From Vibrio metoecus (GTDB taxonomy: Bacteria; Pseudomonadota; Gammaproteobacteria; Enterobacterales; Vibrionaceae): DNA of 64,000 bases. Below are positions 19,716-29,859 of this stretch, piece after piece. The stretch covers positions 1-64,000 of the forward strand of contig NZ_JJMN01000064.1 of NCBI RefSeq assembly GCF_000696385.1, written 5' to 3'. Under the pieces are notes generated by a model, which worked only from the letters and a program-made list of their open reading frames with translations, was not told the origin of the DNA and did not search any database. The translations under genes and the position numbers were made by a program. Position 1 is the first letter of the stretch, and the number at the start of each line of letters is the position of its first letter.

Positions 19716-19877
19716 TAATAGGTAATTAATCGATCAGGGTCACAATTATCCATAAAACGACCAACAAGAAAACTGCTAATTAAAAGTAGTTTGAAATTGC
19801 GTAATGGATAAAACGTTCTTTTCTATTGGCTTATTGTAAGCCAATATGGCAACAGCATTAACATCAGGATGGCAAAT

Positions 19878-21116
19878 ATGTTGAAAATAGCAATGCTTAG
19901 TACCGGCGAAGAAGTTTTGCATGGTGATATTGTGGACTCTAACGCAGCTTGGCTTGCGCGCGAGTTTTATCAGCATGGCTTTTCGCTGTCTAAACGTTCG
20001 ACCGTTGGAGATAGCCAACCTGCACTTGTTGAAGAGCTGATGATGCTGAGCTTTAACTCTGATGTTGTGATCGTCAATGGAGGATTAGGGCCAACTAGCG
20101 ATGATATGACCGCGGAAGCCGCAGCTCAGGCTGCCGAACAACCGTTGGTTATGAATGCCCATTGGTTGAGTCAACTTGAGGCCTTTTTTGCTGGACGCGG
20201 TCGAGCCATGCCTGATAGTAATCGTAAGCAAGCGATGTTGCCCGCGAATGCCGAATTGATTGATAACCCAGTGGGTACCGCTTGTGGCTTTAAAATGCAG
20301 ATCAACGATTGTTGGTTCTACTTTACCCCAGGAGTTCCCAAAGAGTTTTACAAAATGGTCAGCGAGCAGATCTTGCCGGATTTACAACGGCAATTTCCTT
20401 CCGTATTAGGGCAGCAATGCAGCCGCTTGTATACCTTTGGTACTTCGGAATCTTCGATTTCAGATAAATTGGATAAAATGCATTTACCAGAAGGGTATAC
20501 CTTAGGTTACCGTTCATATTTGCCATTTATCGAGGTTAAGCTGTTTGGTCCTGAGCAAGATGATGAACGCCGTTTGAGTTTGCTGAAAATCATTCATGCG
20601 CATTTGGAACAATATGTCGTTAGTATTGATGAACCCATGCTAGCGTATCTTGGCCATATGATGACGGAAAAAGGTCTTTCGTTGGCATTTGCGGAACAAG
20701 TGACCCAAGGTTGGTTATCAAGCTGGCTATTGGGCGAGCCGCAAATCGAAGCTTTAGCAGGGCCATCTTGGATTTTGAGCCATAAAGTTTCCTCAGAGCT
20801 AGCTCAACAAGATCCGCTTGCCGCTGCCTTCGCATTGGCTGGTGCCACCAAAGATAAATGTGGCACTCAAATGGCCTTGGTGACGGGGGCGCTGAAGGAT
20901 GAGCAAGTCTCGGTTGCGCTTTCAACCCCCAATGGTGAATGGGGGCAAACGGTAAAGTTTGTGCGTCGTTTTTCGGTACAAGAACAAAAAGAGTGGATCG
21001 CGACACTGGCTGCAGACATGCTTTTACGCTATCTCACAGGGCGGCCGATGTTTGTCGGTTACAGTGCCGTTGAACGAATTAAAGAGATGTATCTACCGAA
21101 AAGTGCGCTAAATTAA
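19878..21116 (+). CDS. CinA family protein with degenerate C-terminal domain
   Basis: This 412-residue protein has an N-terminal MoCF-biosynthesis (COG1058) domain with GEEVLHGDIVDSNAAWLA and VNGGLGPTSDDMTAEA, as in CinA ADP-ribose/NMN pyrophosphatases. The C-terminal domain aligns with PncC (nicotinamide nucleotide amidase), but the catalytic ES-C-TGG region is replaced by AFAEQVTQGWLSS, so amidase activity is doubtful. I chose the ATG at 19878 because AGG lies nine bases upstream; an in-frame ATG nine bases earlier has no ribosome site. It is divergent from the DUF3943 gene. It is probably a second CinA paralogue rather than the competence-linked CinA. Confidence 0.85.
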   Translation: MLKIAMLSTGEEVLHGDIVDSNAAWLAREFYQHGFSLSKRSTVGDSQPALVEELMMLSFNSDVVIVNGGLGPTSDDMTAEAAAQAAEQPLVMNAHWLSQLEAFFAGRGRAMPDSNRKQAMLPANAELIDNPVGTACGFKMQINDCWFYFTPGVPKEFYKMVSEQILPDLQRQFPSVLGQQCSRLYTFGTSESSISDKLDKMHLPEGYTLGYRSYLPFIEVKLFGPEQDDERRLSLLKIIHAHLEQYVVSIDEPMLAYLGHMMTEKGLSLAFAEQVTQGWLSSWLLGEPQIEALAGPSWILSHKVSSELAQQDPLAAAFALAGATKDKCGTQMALVTGALKDEQVSVALSTPNGEWGQTVKFVRRFSVQEQKEWIATLAADMLLRYLTGRPMFVGYSAVERIKEMYLPKSALN

Positions 21117-21365
21117 AAATCAAAACCTTAGGGTAATATATTGATTTTTATGTGTTTTTATATGGTTCTCCGTTCGGCGTTAACTGAATGAATCGACTAC
21201 TTATTCTGCTTGTTGATGGTTTAGCTTTTGTTATGCGTATTTTGTCTAATCAATAAGCGGATGATTTATTTAGAGAGCGTGATTTGTCTCAAAAGAGAGG
21301 CTTTAAACGCCGTTTTGAATCTGTACACTGACCTCTCCCCCGAAAAGTGGCGGCAGGAGGCTGAC

Positions 21366-21620
21366 ATGTTTCAACACTCGAAAATCTTGGTTTGGTATCG
21401 AATCGCCAGTCAAAAAGTGGTTTTAGGAGAAGCACATAGCGACGGAACTGAGGATGTGGTTTCGCTATGGTTACATGCTCCAACGCAGTTTGATCACGCC
21501 AGTAATCAAGGTTATTGGTTATCTCTGTTTGATGATGGTGGACGCGAAATCGGTAATAAATGGGTATCGATGAGAACCGCAGATGCGATTTTGTGTGGTG
21601 TCAATAGAGCCAGAGCGTAA
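21366..21620 (+). CDS. Hypothetical small protein, 84 residues
   Basis: I do not recognise this protein. It reads MFQHSKILVWYRIASQKVVLGEAHSDG and ends in WVSMRTADAILCGVNRARA, is soluble and looks like a compact beta-rich domain. The frame is open for 46 more codons upstream, but the ATG at 21366 is chosen because a perfect AGGAGG box precedes it by five bases. The stop codon sits in the loop of the following hairpin. It has no operon partner. Confidence 0.65.
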   Translation: MFQHSKILVWYRIASQKVVLGEAHSDGTEDVVSLWLHAPTQFDHASNQGYWLSLFDDGGREIGNKWVSMRTADAILCGVNRARA

Positions 21621-21636
21621 GCTCTGGCTAGATCAT
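21608..21636 (+). terminator. Hairpin overlapping the stop of the 84-residue gene
   Basis: A perfect nine-base-pair stem (AGCCAGAGC / GCTCTGGCT) with a GTAA loop holds the TAA stop codon. Only a weak T-rich tract follows, so it may be a terminator or an mRNA 3'-end stabiliser. Confidence 0.55.
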
Positions 21637-21717
21637 TTTCGTTGAAGCTGTGGATGTCTGACGAATACCTTACTGATTTAAAGACCGCGGGTTAGGACGT
21701 CAGCATTGGTCAACGCA

Positions 21718-21996
21718 CTACGCGCGTTTAGCTTTGAGCTGATAAGCGACTTGCTCGATTTCCAATGGTGATTTTGCGCGGCATATGCACGGCAAAATTT
21801 CGTTACCTTGCGTGTACGCCATCGCAAAACCAACATACTCGACCTCACCAGAGATAAGCTGGCAACGACAGGCACCGCAATGCCCGTCGCGACAGTTGTA
21901 TTCTGGCTCTAACCCTGCTTGCTCCATACTCTCAAGCAGAGTATGGCTAGGGTTAGACTCAATGGTCAGCAGCTTGTTGATTTTGATTGCAGCCAT
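21718..21996 (-). CDS. yfaE: 2Fe-2S ferredoxin-like protein maintaining the NrdB radical cofactor
   Basis: This 92-residue plant-type ferredoxin has the cluster ligands in CRDGHCGACRC (CX4CX2C) plus the distal Cys in LPCICRA. YfaE in E. coli delivers electrons for assembly and repair of the diferric-tyrosyl radical of NrdB. The gene starts at the nrdB stop (one-base overlap), matching the E. coli nrdA-nrdB-yfaE order. Context and length make the role clear. Confidence 0.93.
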   Translation of the reverse strand: MAAIKINKLLTIESNPSHTLLESMEQAGLEPEYNCRDGHCGACRCQLISGEVEYVGFAMAYTQGNEILPCICRAKSPLEIEQVAYQLKAKRA

Positions 21997-23131
21997 TACA
22001 GTTCAAAGCCCTCGAAGTCATCGGCACTTACCTCGTTATCAATTTGACCGACTAAGTAAGAGCTGATTTCCGCTTCTTGAGGCGCCACTTGTACGTTATC
22101 CGAAGATAACCAAGCATTGATCCAAGGAATTGGGTTAGTGGTTGCTGCTGGATAAGCAGGTTCCAGTCCCACCGCTTGCATACGAATGTTAGTAATGTAC
22201 TCAACGTACTGGCACAAAATATCTCTATTCAAGCCGATCATCGAACCGTCTTTAAATAAGTAAGCTGCCCACTCTTTTTCCTGCTCTGCCGCTTCTTTGA
22301 ACAGATCAAAACTTTCTTGTTTACACTCTTCTGCCACTTGCAGGAAGGTAAAATCGTCCATACCGTTGCGCAGAAGGTTTAGCATGTGCTGAGTACCTGT
22401 CAGATGCAGAGCTTCATCACGCGCAATCAGTTTGATGATTTTCGCGTTGCCTTCCATCAGCTCACGTTCTGCAAACGCAAATGAACAGGCAAAGCTCACG
22501 TAGAAGCGGATGGCTTCTAACGCATTCACTGACATTAAGCACAAATACAGTTTCTTCTTCAGATTTTTGAGGGAAACATTGATGGTTTCACCATTGATCT
22601 GATGTTGGCCTTCACCGTAACGGTGATAGTCATTCGTCAACTGAATCAAATCATCATAATAGTGGGCGATGTCTTTCGCGCGTTTGATGATGTGTTCATT
22701 TTCAACGATATCGTCAAACACCACCGCAGGATCATTCACGATGTTACGGATGATGTGTGTGTATGAGCGTGAATGAATGGTCTCAGAGAAAGACCAAGTC
22801 TCAATCCACGTTTCCAGTTCTGGTAGTGAAACCAGCGGTAGCAGTGCGACGTTCGGGCTGCGGCCTTGAATTGAATCGAGCAGAGTTTGGTATTTCAGGT
22901 TAGAAATGAAAATGTGTTTTTCATGATCAGGCAGTTTGCCGTAATCAATACGATCGCTCGACACATCCACTTCTTCCGGACGCCAGAAGAAAGAGAGTTG
23001 CTTTTCAATCAGCTTCTCAAAGATTTCATATTTTTGTTGGTCGTAACGTGCGACGTTGACAGGCTGACCAAGTAAACATAGGTTCTTTTAGTTGGTTCTA
23101 TTCTTTTTTGGGTAAAAGTACTGTAAGCCAT
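21996..23131 (-). CDS. nrdB: Class Ia ribonucleoside-diphosphate reductase beta subunit (5' end frameshifted as sequenced)
   Basis: NrdB carries the diiron-tyrosyl radical that starts ribonucleotide reduction by NrdA. From residue Val/Met-Asp-Val-Ser-Ser (22970) the frame is intact for 324 residues, with the iron and radical motifs ([40 protein letters not shown]) and the SSYLVGQID...FEGFEL tail that docks NrdA. The natural start is the ATG at 23131 (GAAGG five to six bases upstream), reading MAYSTFTQ. Between there and 22970 the frame is thrown off by two net +1 changes, one near 23097 and one an extra base near 23073. Correct reading gives [20 protein letters not shown]. As nrdAB is essential for aerobic growth, these are most likely sequencing errors. 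Confidence 0.93.
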
Positions 23132-23150
23132 TGTTGCCTTCATCCGTTTC

Positions 23151-23172
23151 GCCTCTTGCCGGAGCAAGAGGC
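23151..23172. other. Intercistronic hairpin between nrdA and nrdB
   Basis: A perfect nine-base-pair stem (GCCTCTTGC / GCAAGAGGC) with a CGGA loop lies 20 bases before the nrdB start and has no T run. It could adjust mRNA stability or the NrdA:NrdB ratio; that is inference. Confidence 0.6.
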
Positions 23173-23222
23173 ATGCAAATCAAAGAGTTAAACTATTATC
23201 TCGTGGTTTAGCTTGAATAAGC

Positions 23223-25505
23223 TTAGATTTTACAAGCACCGCTTGCGCAATCATCTTCTTGCACTTTGACAGCATCAGTCTGCTCGTCTTTCGCGCCATC
23301 ACGAGTGTTATGGTAGTACAGCGTTTTTACACCAAACTTATACGCTGTCAGCAGATCTTGCAGTAGTTTCTTCATCGGCACTTTGCCTGAATCGAAATTA
23401 CTTGGATCGTAGTTAGTATTGGCTGAGATCGCTTGGTCAACGAACTTTTGCATGATACCCACTAAGTGCAGATAGCCATCGTTTGAACCGATGTTCCACA
23501 GCAGTTCATAGTTCTCTTTAAAGCGAGTGAATTCAGGAACCACTTGCTTCAGGATGCCGTCTTTTGACGCTTTGACCGAAACATAACCACGTGGTGGTTC
23601 AATACCGTTGGTCGCGTTAGAGATTTGCGACGACGTCTCAGAAGGCATCAATGCAGTCAGAGTCGAGTTACGCAGACCGTGTTCCATGATCTCGTGGCGT
23701 AGCTTGTCCCAGTCGTAATGCAGAGGCTCAGCACACACCAGATCGATATCTTTCTTGTAAGTATCGATTGGCATCAAGCCTTTCGCGTAGTTCGTCTCGT
23801 GGAACAGTGGGCAACGGCCTTGTTCTTTCGCCAGCTTCATGGAAGCGCGTAGCAGGTGATACTGCATCGCTTCAAATGTACGGTGGGTCAGGCCATTGGC
23901 GCTACCATCTGAGTATTTCACGCCGTGTTTCGCGAGGTAGTAAGCGTAGTTGATCACGCCCACACCCAGAGTACGGCGGTTCATTGAAGAACGACGTGCC
24001 GCAGGCAGTGGGTAATCTTGGTAATCAAGCAGCGCATCCAGAGCACGCACCACGAGATCCGACAATTCTTCAAAATCATCCAGTGACTCAATTGCGCCTA
24101 AGTTAAACGCAGAGAGGGTACATAGGGCGATTTCACCGCTTTCATCTTCTACGTTGGCCAGTGGAGAAGTCGGCAGCGCGATTTCCAGACACAGGTTCGA
24201 CTGACGTACAGGTGCAACCGCCGCATCAAATGGGCTGTGCGTGTTACAGTGGTCAACGTTCTGAATGTAGATACGGCCTGTTGAAGCACGCTCTTGCATC
24301 AGTAGAGTAAAGATTTCTAGCGCTTTAACGGTTTTCTTCTTAATCGAAGGATCGTTTTCGTACTTCACGTACAGACGTTCGAATTCATCTTGGTCTTGGA
24401 AGAAAGCGTCGTACAGTCCCGGCACATCAGAAGGAGAGAATAGGGTAATGTTGCCGCCTTCAACCAGACGCTTGTACATCAATTTGTTGAGCTGCACACC
24501 GTAGTCCATGTGACGAACACGGTTCTCTTCTACACCACGGTTGTTTTTCAGAACCAGCAGAGATTCTGCTTCACCGTGCCATAGAGGGTAGAAAACCGTT
24601 GCCGCACCACCACGAACACCACCTTGCGAGCAGCATTTCACCGCCGTCTGGAAGTATTTGTAGAACGGGATACAACCGGTGTGAAACGCTTCACCGCCAC
24701 GGATTTCAGAACCCAACGCACGAATACGACCTGCGTTGATACCAATACCGGCACGTTGAGAAACGTAGCGAACAATAGAGCTCGCCGTTGCATTGATAGA
24801 ATCTAGGCTGTCGCCACATTCAATCAGCACACAAGAGCTGAACTGACGAGTTGGGGTACGCACACCCGACATAATTGGCGTTGGCAGCGAGATCTTAAAG
24901 GTCGACGTCGCATCATAGAAACGTTTGACGTAATCAAGGCGCGTCTCTTTTGGATACTTAGCAAATAGGCAAGCGGCCACTAAAATGTATAGGAACTGTG
25001 CACTTTCGTAGATTTGACCGGTAACGCGGTTCTGTACGAAATATTTACCTTCAAGCTGTTTCACCGCAGCATAAGAGAAATCCAGATCGCGACGGTGGTC
25101 AATGAACTGATCCATCAGCTCCAGTTCTTCACGAGTATAGTCTTCCAGCAAATGTTTATCGTATTTGCCTTTCTCGACCATGTTGGTCACGTGCTTGAAC
25201 AGCGTTGGTGGTTCATATTCCCCATAAGCCTTTTTGCGCAGGTGGAAAACCGCAAGACGCGCAGCAAGGTATTGGTAGTCTGGTGTTTCTTCGGAAATCA
25301 AATCCGCAGCCGACTTAATGATGGTTTCATGGATGTCTGAGGTCGTAATGCCATCATAGAACTGAATATGAGCGCGCAGTTCTACTTGTGAGACAGAAAC
25401 GTTTTGCAGACCTTCGGCAGCCCAAGTGATCACTCGGTGGATCTTATCAAGATCAATAATTTCTTTGCGGCCATCACGCTTGGTGACAGTAAGTTGTTGG
25501 TTCAT
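23223..25505 (-). CDS. nrdA: Class Ia ribonucleoside-diphosphate reductase alpha subunit
   Basis: NrdA is the catalytic subunit reducing NDPs to dNDPs. The 760-residue protein matches E. coli (761). The N-terminal ATP-cone (VTKRDGRKEIIDLDKIHRVI) is the allosteric activity site. Active-site cysteines are visible in SSCVLIECGDS, NLCLEIALP and ALCTLSAFNLG, and the C-terminal thioredoxin-shuttle pair in CASGACKI. The gene heads the nrdA-nrdB-yfaE operon. Its 5' region carries a paired NrdR box and DnaA boxes, fitting replication-linked control. Confidence 0.97.
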   Translation of the reverse strand: MNQQLTVTKRDGRKEIIDLDKIHRVITWAAEGLQNVSVSQVELRAHIQFYDGITTSDIHETIIKSAADLISEETPDYQYLAARLAVFHLRKKAYGEYEPPTLFKHVTNMVEKGKYDKHLLEDYTREELELMDQFIDHRRDLDFSYAAVKQLEGKYFVQNRVTGQIYESAQFLYILVAACLFAKYPKETRLDYVKRFYDATSTFKISLPTPIMSGVRTPTRQFSSCVLIECGDSLDSINATASSIVRYVSQRAGIGINAGRIRALGSEIRGGEAFHTGCIPFYKYFQTAVKCCSQGGVRGGAATVFYPLWHGEAESLLVLKNNRGVEENRVRHMDYGVQLNKLMYKRLVEGGNITLFSPSDVPGLYDAFFQDQDEFERLYVKYENDPSIKKKTVKALEIFTLLMQERASTGRIYIQNVDHCNTHSPFDAAVAPVRQSNLCLEIALPTSPLANVEDESGEIALCTLSAFNLGAIESLDDFEELSDLVVRALDALLDYQDYPLPAARRSSMNRRTLGVGVINYAYYLAKHGVKYSDGSANGLTHRTFEAMQYHLLRASMKLAKEQGRCPLFHETNYAKGLMPIDTYKKDIDLVCAEPLHYDWDKLRHEIMEHGLRNSTLTALMPSETSSQISNATNGIEPPRGYVSVKASKDGILKQVVPEFTRFKENYELLWNIGSNDGYLHLVGIMQKFVDQAISANTNYDPSNFDSGKVPMKKLLQDLLTAYKFGVKTLYYHNTRDGAKDEQTDAVKVQEDDCASGACKI

Positions 25506-25593
25506 TCTGCTTCATTTCCCTAACAAAACTGATAAAAGCCGTATTTTTGTCTAATTCTTGTAAATTGAATCGCGGCTTTTGTGATCAAGCTCG

Positions 25594-25628
25594 CCCTACA
25601 TATAGCGTCATAAACACTATATGTAGGG
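25594..25628. promoter_or_regulatory. Tandem NrdR boxes upstream of nrdA
   Basis: Two NrdR-type cores, CTACATATAG (25596-25605) and CTATATGTAG (25617-25626), form a perfect 12-base inverted repeat. Their centres are 21 bases apart, two helical turns, which suits cooperative binding by the ATP/dATP-sensing repressor NrdR. They lie about 90-125 bases before the nrdA start. Confidence 0.8.
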
Positions 25629-25698
25629 GTGCTTCAGTGTTCGGGTTACAAGATAGTGCTATGAGAGGTCTATTGCAAGTTACAGTTAGGGGACAGAT

Positions 25699-25791
25699 TG
25701 TGGATAACTAGCAAAATTAAAAAAATCAGTTAGTGCCTACTTACTGATGATCAAAGAGCAGAGTTGATTGTAAAAAAACGCCTTTTCCACA
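25699..25791. promoter_or_regulatory. DnaA boxes in the nrdA leader
   Basis: A consensus DnaA box is at 25699-25707 (TTATCCACA on the minus strand) and a TTTTCCACA variant at 25783-25791. In E. coli DnaA controls nrdAB through boxes upstream of the promoter, and the same role is inferred here. The rest of the 448-base gap is AT-rich with no gene. Confidence 0.6.
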
Positions 25792-25899
25792 TCGCTTTAT
25801 TCGTAACCACAAACGAAAAAAATTTTCTTGATCTTTAAGGAAAAATTTACGCCGAAATCGGATCGTTCAAAATGGAATCAAACGCACGAAAAATAGACT

Positions 25900-25928
25900 A
25901 AAAAAGTGCGGTAACCTGTGCTACCGCG
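25900..25928 (-). terminator. Terminator of ubiG
   Basis: A GCGGTA / TACCGC stem with a short loop is followed on the minus strand by AC and six T residues, about 25 bases past the ubiG stop. Confidence 0.78.
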
Positions 25929-25953
25929 GCGATTTTTTAGCGTTGCCTATGCG

Positions 25954-26691
25954 TTAAACTAGGCGGGTATGGACGATGTAATTCACATCGACATTTGAAC
26001 CTAAACGGTAGGTATCGGTCAGTGGGTTGTAATGTAGACCAGTGATGCCTTGTTCTTGCAACGCTGTTTGGTCAATCATTTTCAACAGTTCTGATGGACG
26101 AATGAATTTATTGTGGTCATGCGTGCCTTCCGGAACGATCTTCAGCAGCTTTTCTGCACCCACAATCGCAAACAGATAGGATTTGACGTTGCGGTTAAGG
26201 GTAGAGAAGAACACATGGCCGCCGGGTTTAACCAGTTTGGCGCAAGACTGAATCACTGAAAGTGGATCTGGAACGTGCTCCAGCATTTCCATGCAAGTCA
26301 CCACATCATAGGTCTGTGGGTTAGCCGCCGCATGATCTTCAACAGTGCTTTGGATGTAGGTTAGCTTCGTGCCCGTTTCGAGAGCATGCAAACGCGCCAC
26401 TTCCAAAGGCTCTTTGCCCATATCAAGGCCGGTCACTTGTGCGCCTTCACGCGCCATGCTTTCCGCTAAAATGCCGCCGCCACAGCCTACATCCAACACT
26501 TTTTTGCCAAATAGACCGTTGGCTTTCTCTAGCACATAGTTAAGACGGAGAGGGTTGATCTGGTGTAAGGGCTTAAATTCGCCTTCCAGATCCCACCAAC
26601 GAGAAGCCATATCCTCGAATTTTTTGATTTCGTTGGGATCGACGTTTTGTGCTGAAGCCTGCTGAGTAGAAGCCAAGTGTGTTGAAGCCAT
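25954..26691 (-). CDS. ubiG: Bifunctional ubiquinone O-methyltransferase (3-demethylubiquinol / 2-polyprenyl-6-hydroxyphenol)
   Basis: UbiG performs both O-methylations in ubiquinone synthesis using S-adenosylmethionine. The 245-residue protein shows [28 protein letters not shown] near the N-terminus, the SAM motif [16 protein letters not shown] (about residues 65-80), and [32 protein letters not shown] in the C-terminal half is a UbiG signature. It is divergent from gyrA, as in other Vibrio and in enterics. Single gene with its own terminator. Confidence 0.96.
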   Translation of the reverse strand: MASTHLASTQQASAQNVDPNEIKKFEDMASRWWDLEGEFKPLHQINPLRLNYVLEKANGLFGKKVLDVGCGGGILAESMAREGAQVTGLDMGKEPLEVARLHALETGTKLTYIQSTVEDHAAANPQTYDVVTCMEMLEHVPDPLSVIQSCAKLVKPGGHVFFSTLNRNVKSYLFAIVGAEKLLKIVPEGTHDHNKFIRPSELLKMIDQTALQEQGITGLHYNPLTDTYRLGSNVDVNYIVHTRLV

Positions 26692-27042
26692 CTTGTATCG
26701 CCTGTATTACGCATCCGTGAAGAATGGGCATTATAGCGCGCTGAGTAAATCGCACCAGTTGAGATGCCAGATTTGGCGATGAGCGTTTAAAAAACAACCA
26801 TCTAACTTTGCTAACTGCAAGGAATGTGTAAATTCTCGGCATTTAAGACGCAACCAAGGTCACAACCTGATAAAAGGTCAGGGAAAGTAATGCCGAAGCG
26901 TAGAAACATGTGTTATATTTTTTCACCTTATAAGTATCAAGAATATCCAGTTCTCGACCGACTTGGCGCTCAATCTTGTAGTGAGCCCCGTTTCAGTAAG
27001 AATTTGGGTATACCGATCAAACTATAGAGGGATAATGGCTCT
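26692..27042. other. ubiG-gyrA divergent intergenic region
   Basis: This 351-base gap holds the divergent promoters of ubiG and gyrA. I see no credible small gene and no strong -35/-10 pair by eye. The gyrA start has only a distant GAGGG element. Confidence 0.5.
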
Positions 27043-29685
27043 ATGAGCGATCTAGCTAAAGAGATCACGCCCGTAAACATCGAAGACGAGCTACGCAGTT
27101 CGTATTTGGACTACGCGATGTCGGTTATCGTGGGTCGTGCTCTTCCTGATGTGCGTGATGGCCTTAAACCAGTACACCGACGCGTACTGTTCGCGATGAA
27201 TGTGCTGGGCAACGACTGGAACAAAGCCTATAAAAAATCTGCCCGTGTGGTAGGTGACGTAATTGGTAAATATCACCCTCATGGTGATAGTGCGGTTTAC
27301 GACACCATCGTGCGTATGGCGCAGCCTTTCTCACTTCGTTACATGTTGGTCGATGGCCAAGGTAACTTTGGCTCGATCGACGGCGACTCCGCGGCGGCAA
27401 TGCGTTATACCGAAGTTCGTATGTCGAAAATCGCGCACGAACTCTTGGCAGACCTAGATAAAGAAACCGTTGACTACGTTCCGAACTATGACGGCACCGA
27501 GCAGATCCCTGCTGTATTGCCGACGAAGATTCCGAACCTGCTGATCAACGGTTCATCCGGTATTGCGGTTGGTATGGCAACCAACATTCCTCCGCACAAC
27601 TTAGGTGAAGTGATCGATGGCTGTTTAGCCTACATCGATAATGAAGCGATCACCATTGATGAGTTGATGGACTACATTCCTGGTCCAGATTTCCCAACCG
27701 CAGCGCTGATCAGTGGCCGTAAAGGCATCATTGACGCGTACAAAACCGGCCGTGGCAAGGTTTACATGCGCTCGAAAGCGGAGATCGAAACCGATAAGAA
27801 CGGCAAAGAAACCATTATCGTCAGCGAAATCCCTTATCAAGTGAACAAAGCTCGCTTGATCGAAAAAATCGCTGAATTGGTGAAAGAGAAGAAAGTCGAA
27901 GGTATCAGTGCACTGCGTGACGAGTCTGATAAAGACGGTATGCGCATTGTGATTGAGTGCAAGCGTGATGCGGTTGGCGAAGTGGTTCTGAACAACCTGT
28001 ATGCCAACACTCAGCTGCAAACCACCTTCGGTATCAACATGGTGGCACTCGATAACGGTCAGCCTAAGCTGTTTAACCTGAAAGAGATGCTGAAATGTTT
28101 CGTCGACCACCGCCGCGAAGTGGTGACTCGTCGTACTAGTTTTGAACTGCGCAAAGCGCGTGAGCGTGCCCACATCCTTGAAGGTTTGGCACTGGCTCTG
28201 GCGAACATTGATGAAATCATTGAACTGATCCGTCATGCCGCCACGCCTGCGGAAGCAAAAGAAGGCTTAATTGCCCGTGGTTGGGATCTTGGCAACGTTG
28301 CGGCAATGCTGGAGCGTGCGGGTACTGATGCGGCGCGTCCTGAGTGGCTTGAGCCACAATACGGCATCCGCGATGGCAAGTACTTCCTGACTGAGCAACA
28401 AGCGCAAGCGATTCTGGATCTGCGTCTGCACAAACTGACCGGTCTAGAGCACGAGAAGATCCTTGATGAGTACAAGCAGCTTCTCGAAGAAATTGCGGCA
28501 TTGATGCACATTCTGGCGAGCACAGAGCGCTTGATGGAAGTGATCCGTGAAGAGCTCGAAGCGATTCGCGCAGGCTTTAGCGATGCGCGCCGCACAGAAA
28601 TCACGGCAGCAACTCACGACATCGACATGGAAGAACTGATCGCCCGTGAAGATGTGGTTGTGACTTTGTCACACGAAGGTTATGTGAAGTATCAATTACT
28701 GAGCGACTACGAAGCACAGCGTCGTGGTGGTAAAGGTAAGAGCGCAACCAAAATGAAAGAAGAGGACTACATTGAACGTCTTCTGGTTGCCAATACTCAC
28801 GATAACATTCTGCTGTTCTCAACTCGCGGCAAAACTTACCGTATGAAGGTGTACCAACTGCCGTTGGCAAGCCGTACTGCACGTGGTAAGCCAATCGTGA
28901 ACCTGCTTCCTCTGGAAGAAAACGAGCGTATTACAGCGATTCTACCAGTGACTGAGTTCAGTGAAGATAAATTCATCTTCATGGCAACCGGTGACGGTAC
29001 TGTGAAGAAAACTTCACTGGATCAGTTTGCTAACGTTCGCGCCAATGGTTTGATTGCGGTGAACCTACGTGATGACGACGCGTTGATTGGTGTTGAAATC
29101 ACTGATGGTGAAAGCGACATTATGCTGTTCTCTAAATCGGGCAAGGTTGTTCGTTTTAACGAAAAACCAATCGAAGATGAAGAGGGCAACACCAAAGGTG
29201 GTGTGCGTCCAATGGGTCGTACTGCTGCCGGTGTCCGTGGTATCAAGTTGGTGGAAGGCGATCAAGTGGTTTCTCTGATCGTGCCGAAGAACGATGGCGA
29301 TATCCTGACTGTGACCGAAAATGGTTACGGTAAGCGTACTACGCTTGACGAGTACCCAGCGAAGAGCCGTGCGACGCAAGGTGTTGTGTCGATCAAAGTC
29401 TCTGAGCGTAATGGCAGCGTCGTGGGTGCAGTACAAGTGACCGAAGGTGATGAATTCATGATGATCACCAATGCGGGTACACTGGTACGTACTCGCGTGG
29501 CGGAAGTCAGCCAAGTGGGTCGTAATACTCAAGGCGTTACCCTGATCCGTACTTCGGAAGGGGAAAGTGTAGTTGGTCTGCAGCGTATTGATGAAATCGA
29601 AGAGTCTGAATTGCCAGAAGGCGAGGAAGCACTTGTTGAGAACGATGCACCTGTTGCACAAGATGATGATGGTGAACAAGAGTAA
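27043..29685 (+). CDS. gyrA: DNA gyrase subunit A
   Basis: GyrA breaks and rejoins DNA in the A2B2 gyrase that introduces negative supercoils. The 880-residue protein has the active-site Tyr122 (MRYTE) and the quinolone-resistance region [13 protein letters not shown] with Ser83 and Asp87, the wild-type susceptible residues. The C-terminal beta-pinwheel begins near the GyrA-box QRRGGKGK and shows repeated blades ([25 protein letters not shown]). The tail is very acidic, as in other gamma-proteobacteria. A terminator follows. Intact throughout. Confidence 0.98.
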   Translation: MSDLAKEITPVNIEDELRSSYLDYAMSVIVGRALPDVRDGLKPVHRRVLFAMNVLGNDWNKAYKKSARVVGDVIGKYHPHGDSAVYDTIVRMAQPFSLRYMLVDGQGNFGSIDGDSAAAMRYTEVRMSKIAHELLADLDKETVDYVPNYDGTEQIPAVLPTKIPNLLINGSSGIAVGMATNIPPHNLGEVIDGCLAYIDNEAITIDELMDYIPGPDFPTAALISGRKGIIDAYKTGRGKVYMRSKAEIETDKNGKETIIVSEIPYQVNKARLIEKIAELVKEKKVEGISALRDESDKDGMRIVIECKRDAVGEVVLNNLYANTQLQTTFGINMVALDNGQPKLFNLKEMLKCFVDHRREVVTRRTSFELRKARERAHILEGLALALANIDEIIELIRHAATPAEAKEGLIARGWDLGNVAAMLERAGTDAARPEWLEPQYGIRDGKYFLTEQQAQAILDLRLHKLTGLEHEKILDEYKQLLEEIAALMHILASTERLMEVIREELEAIRAGFSDARRTEITAATHDIDMEELIAREDVVVTLSHEGYVKYQLLSDYEAQRRGGKGKSATKMKEEDYIERLLVANTHDNILLFSTRGKTYRMKVYQLPLASRTARGKPIVNLLPLEENERITAILPVTEFSEDKFIFMATGDGTVKKTSLDQFANVRANGLIAVNLRDDDALIGVEITDGESDIMLFSKSGKVVRFNEKPIEDEEGNTKGGVRPMGRTAAGVRGIKLVEGDQVVSLIVPKNDGDILTVTENGYGKRTTLDEYPAKSRATQGVVSIKVSERNGSVVGAVQVTEGDEFMMITNAGTLVRTRVAEVSQVGRNTQGVTLIRTSEGESVVGLQRIDEIEESELPEGEEALVENDAPVAQDDDGEQE

Positions 29686-29747
29686 TCTGCTCTGTCATAT
29701 CCCCACCTAATCACACTTAGGTAGGGAAATTCATAAAGTGCCTAATC

Positions 29748-29774
29748 AAAGCCGGACAATCGTCCGGCTTTTTT
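29748..29774 (+). terminator. Terminator of gyrA
   Basis: A GCCGGAC / GTCCGGC stem with a four-base loop is followed by six T residues, about 65 bases after the gyrA stop. A second, weaker hairpin (CCACCTAA / TTAGGTAGG) lies just upstream at about 29702-29726. Confidence 0.9.
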
Positions 29775-29859
29775 GATCCCGCTTACAGCCTATAAGCCCC
29801 ACTCAGTTTTCTCACAAACACTTAGTTATACTGGCTGGGCAAATGGTTAAGGAGTCAAT

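Noticed and set aside
23223..25505. Possible intein or intron in nrdA
   Set aside because: The reading frame is continuous at normal length (760 residues) with all active-site cysteines in place.
27625..28236. 203-codon minus-strand frame inside gyrA
   Set aside because: Antisense shadow of a highly constrained gene with no promoter or ribosome site; its length comes from strong codon bias in gyrA.
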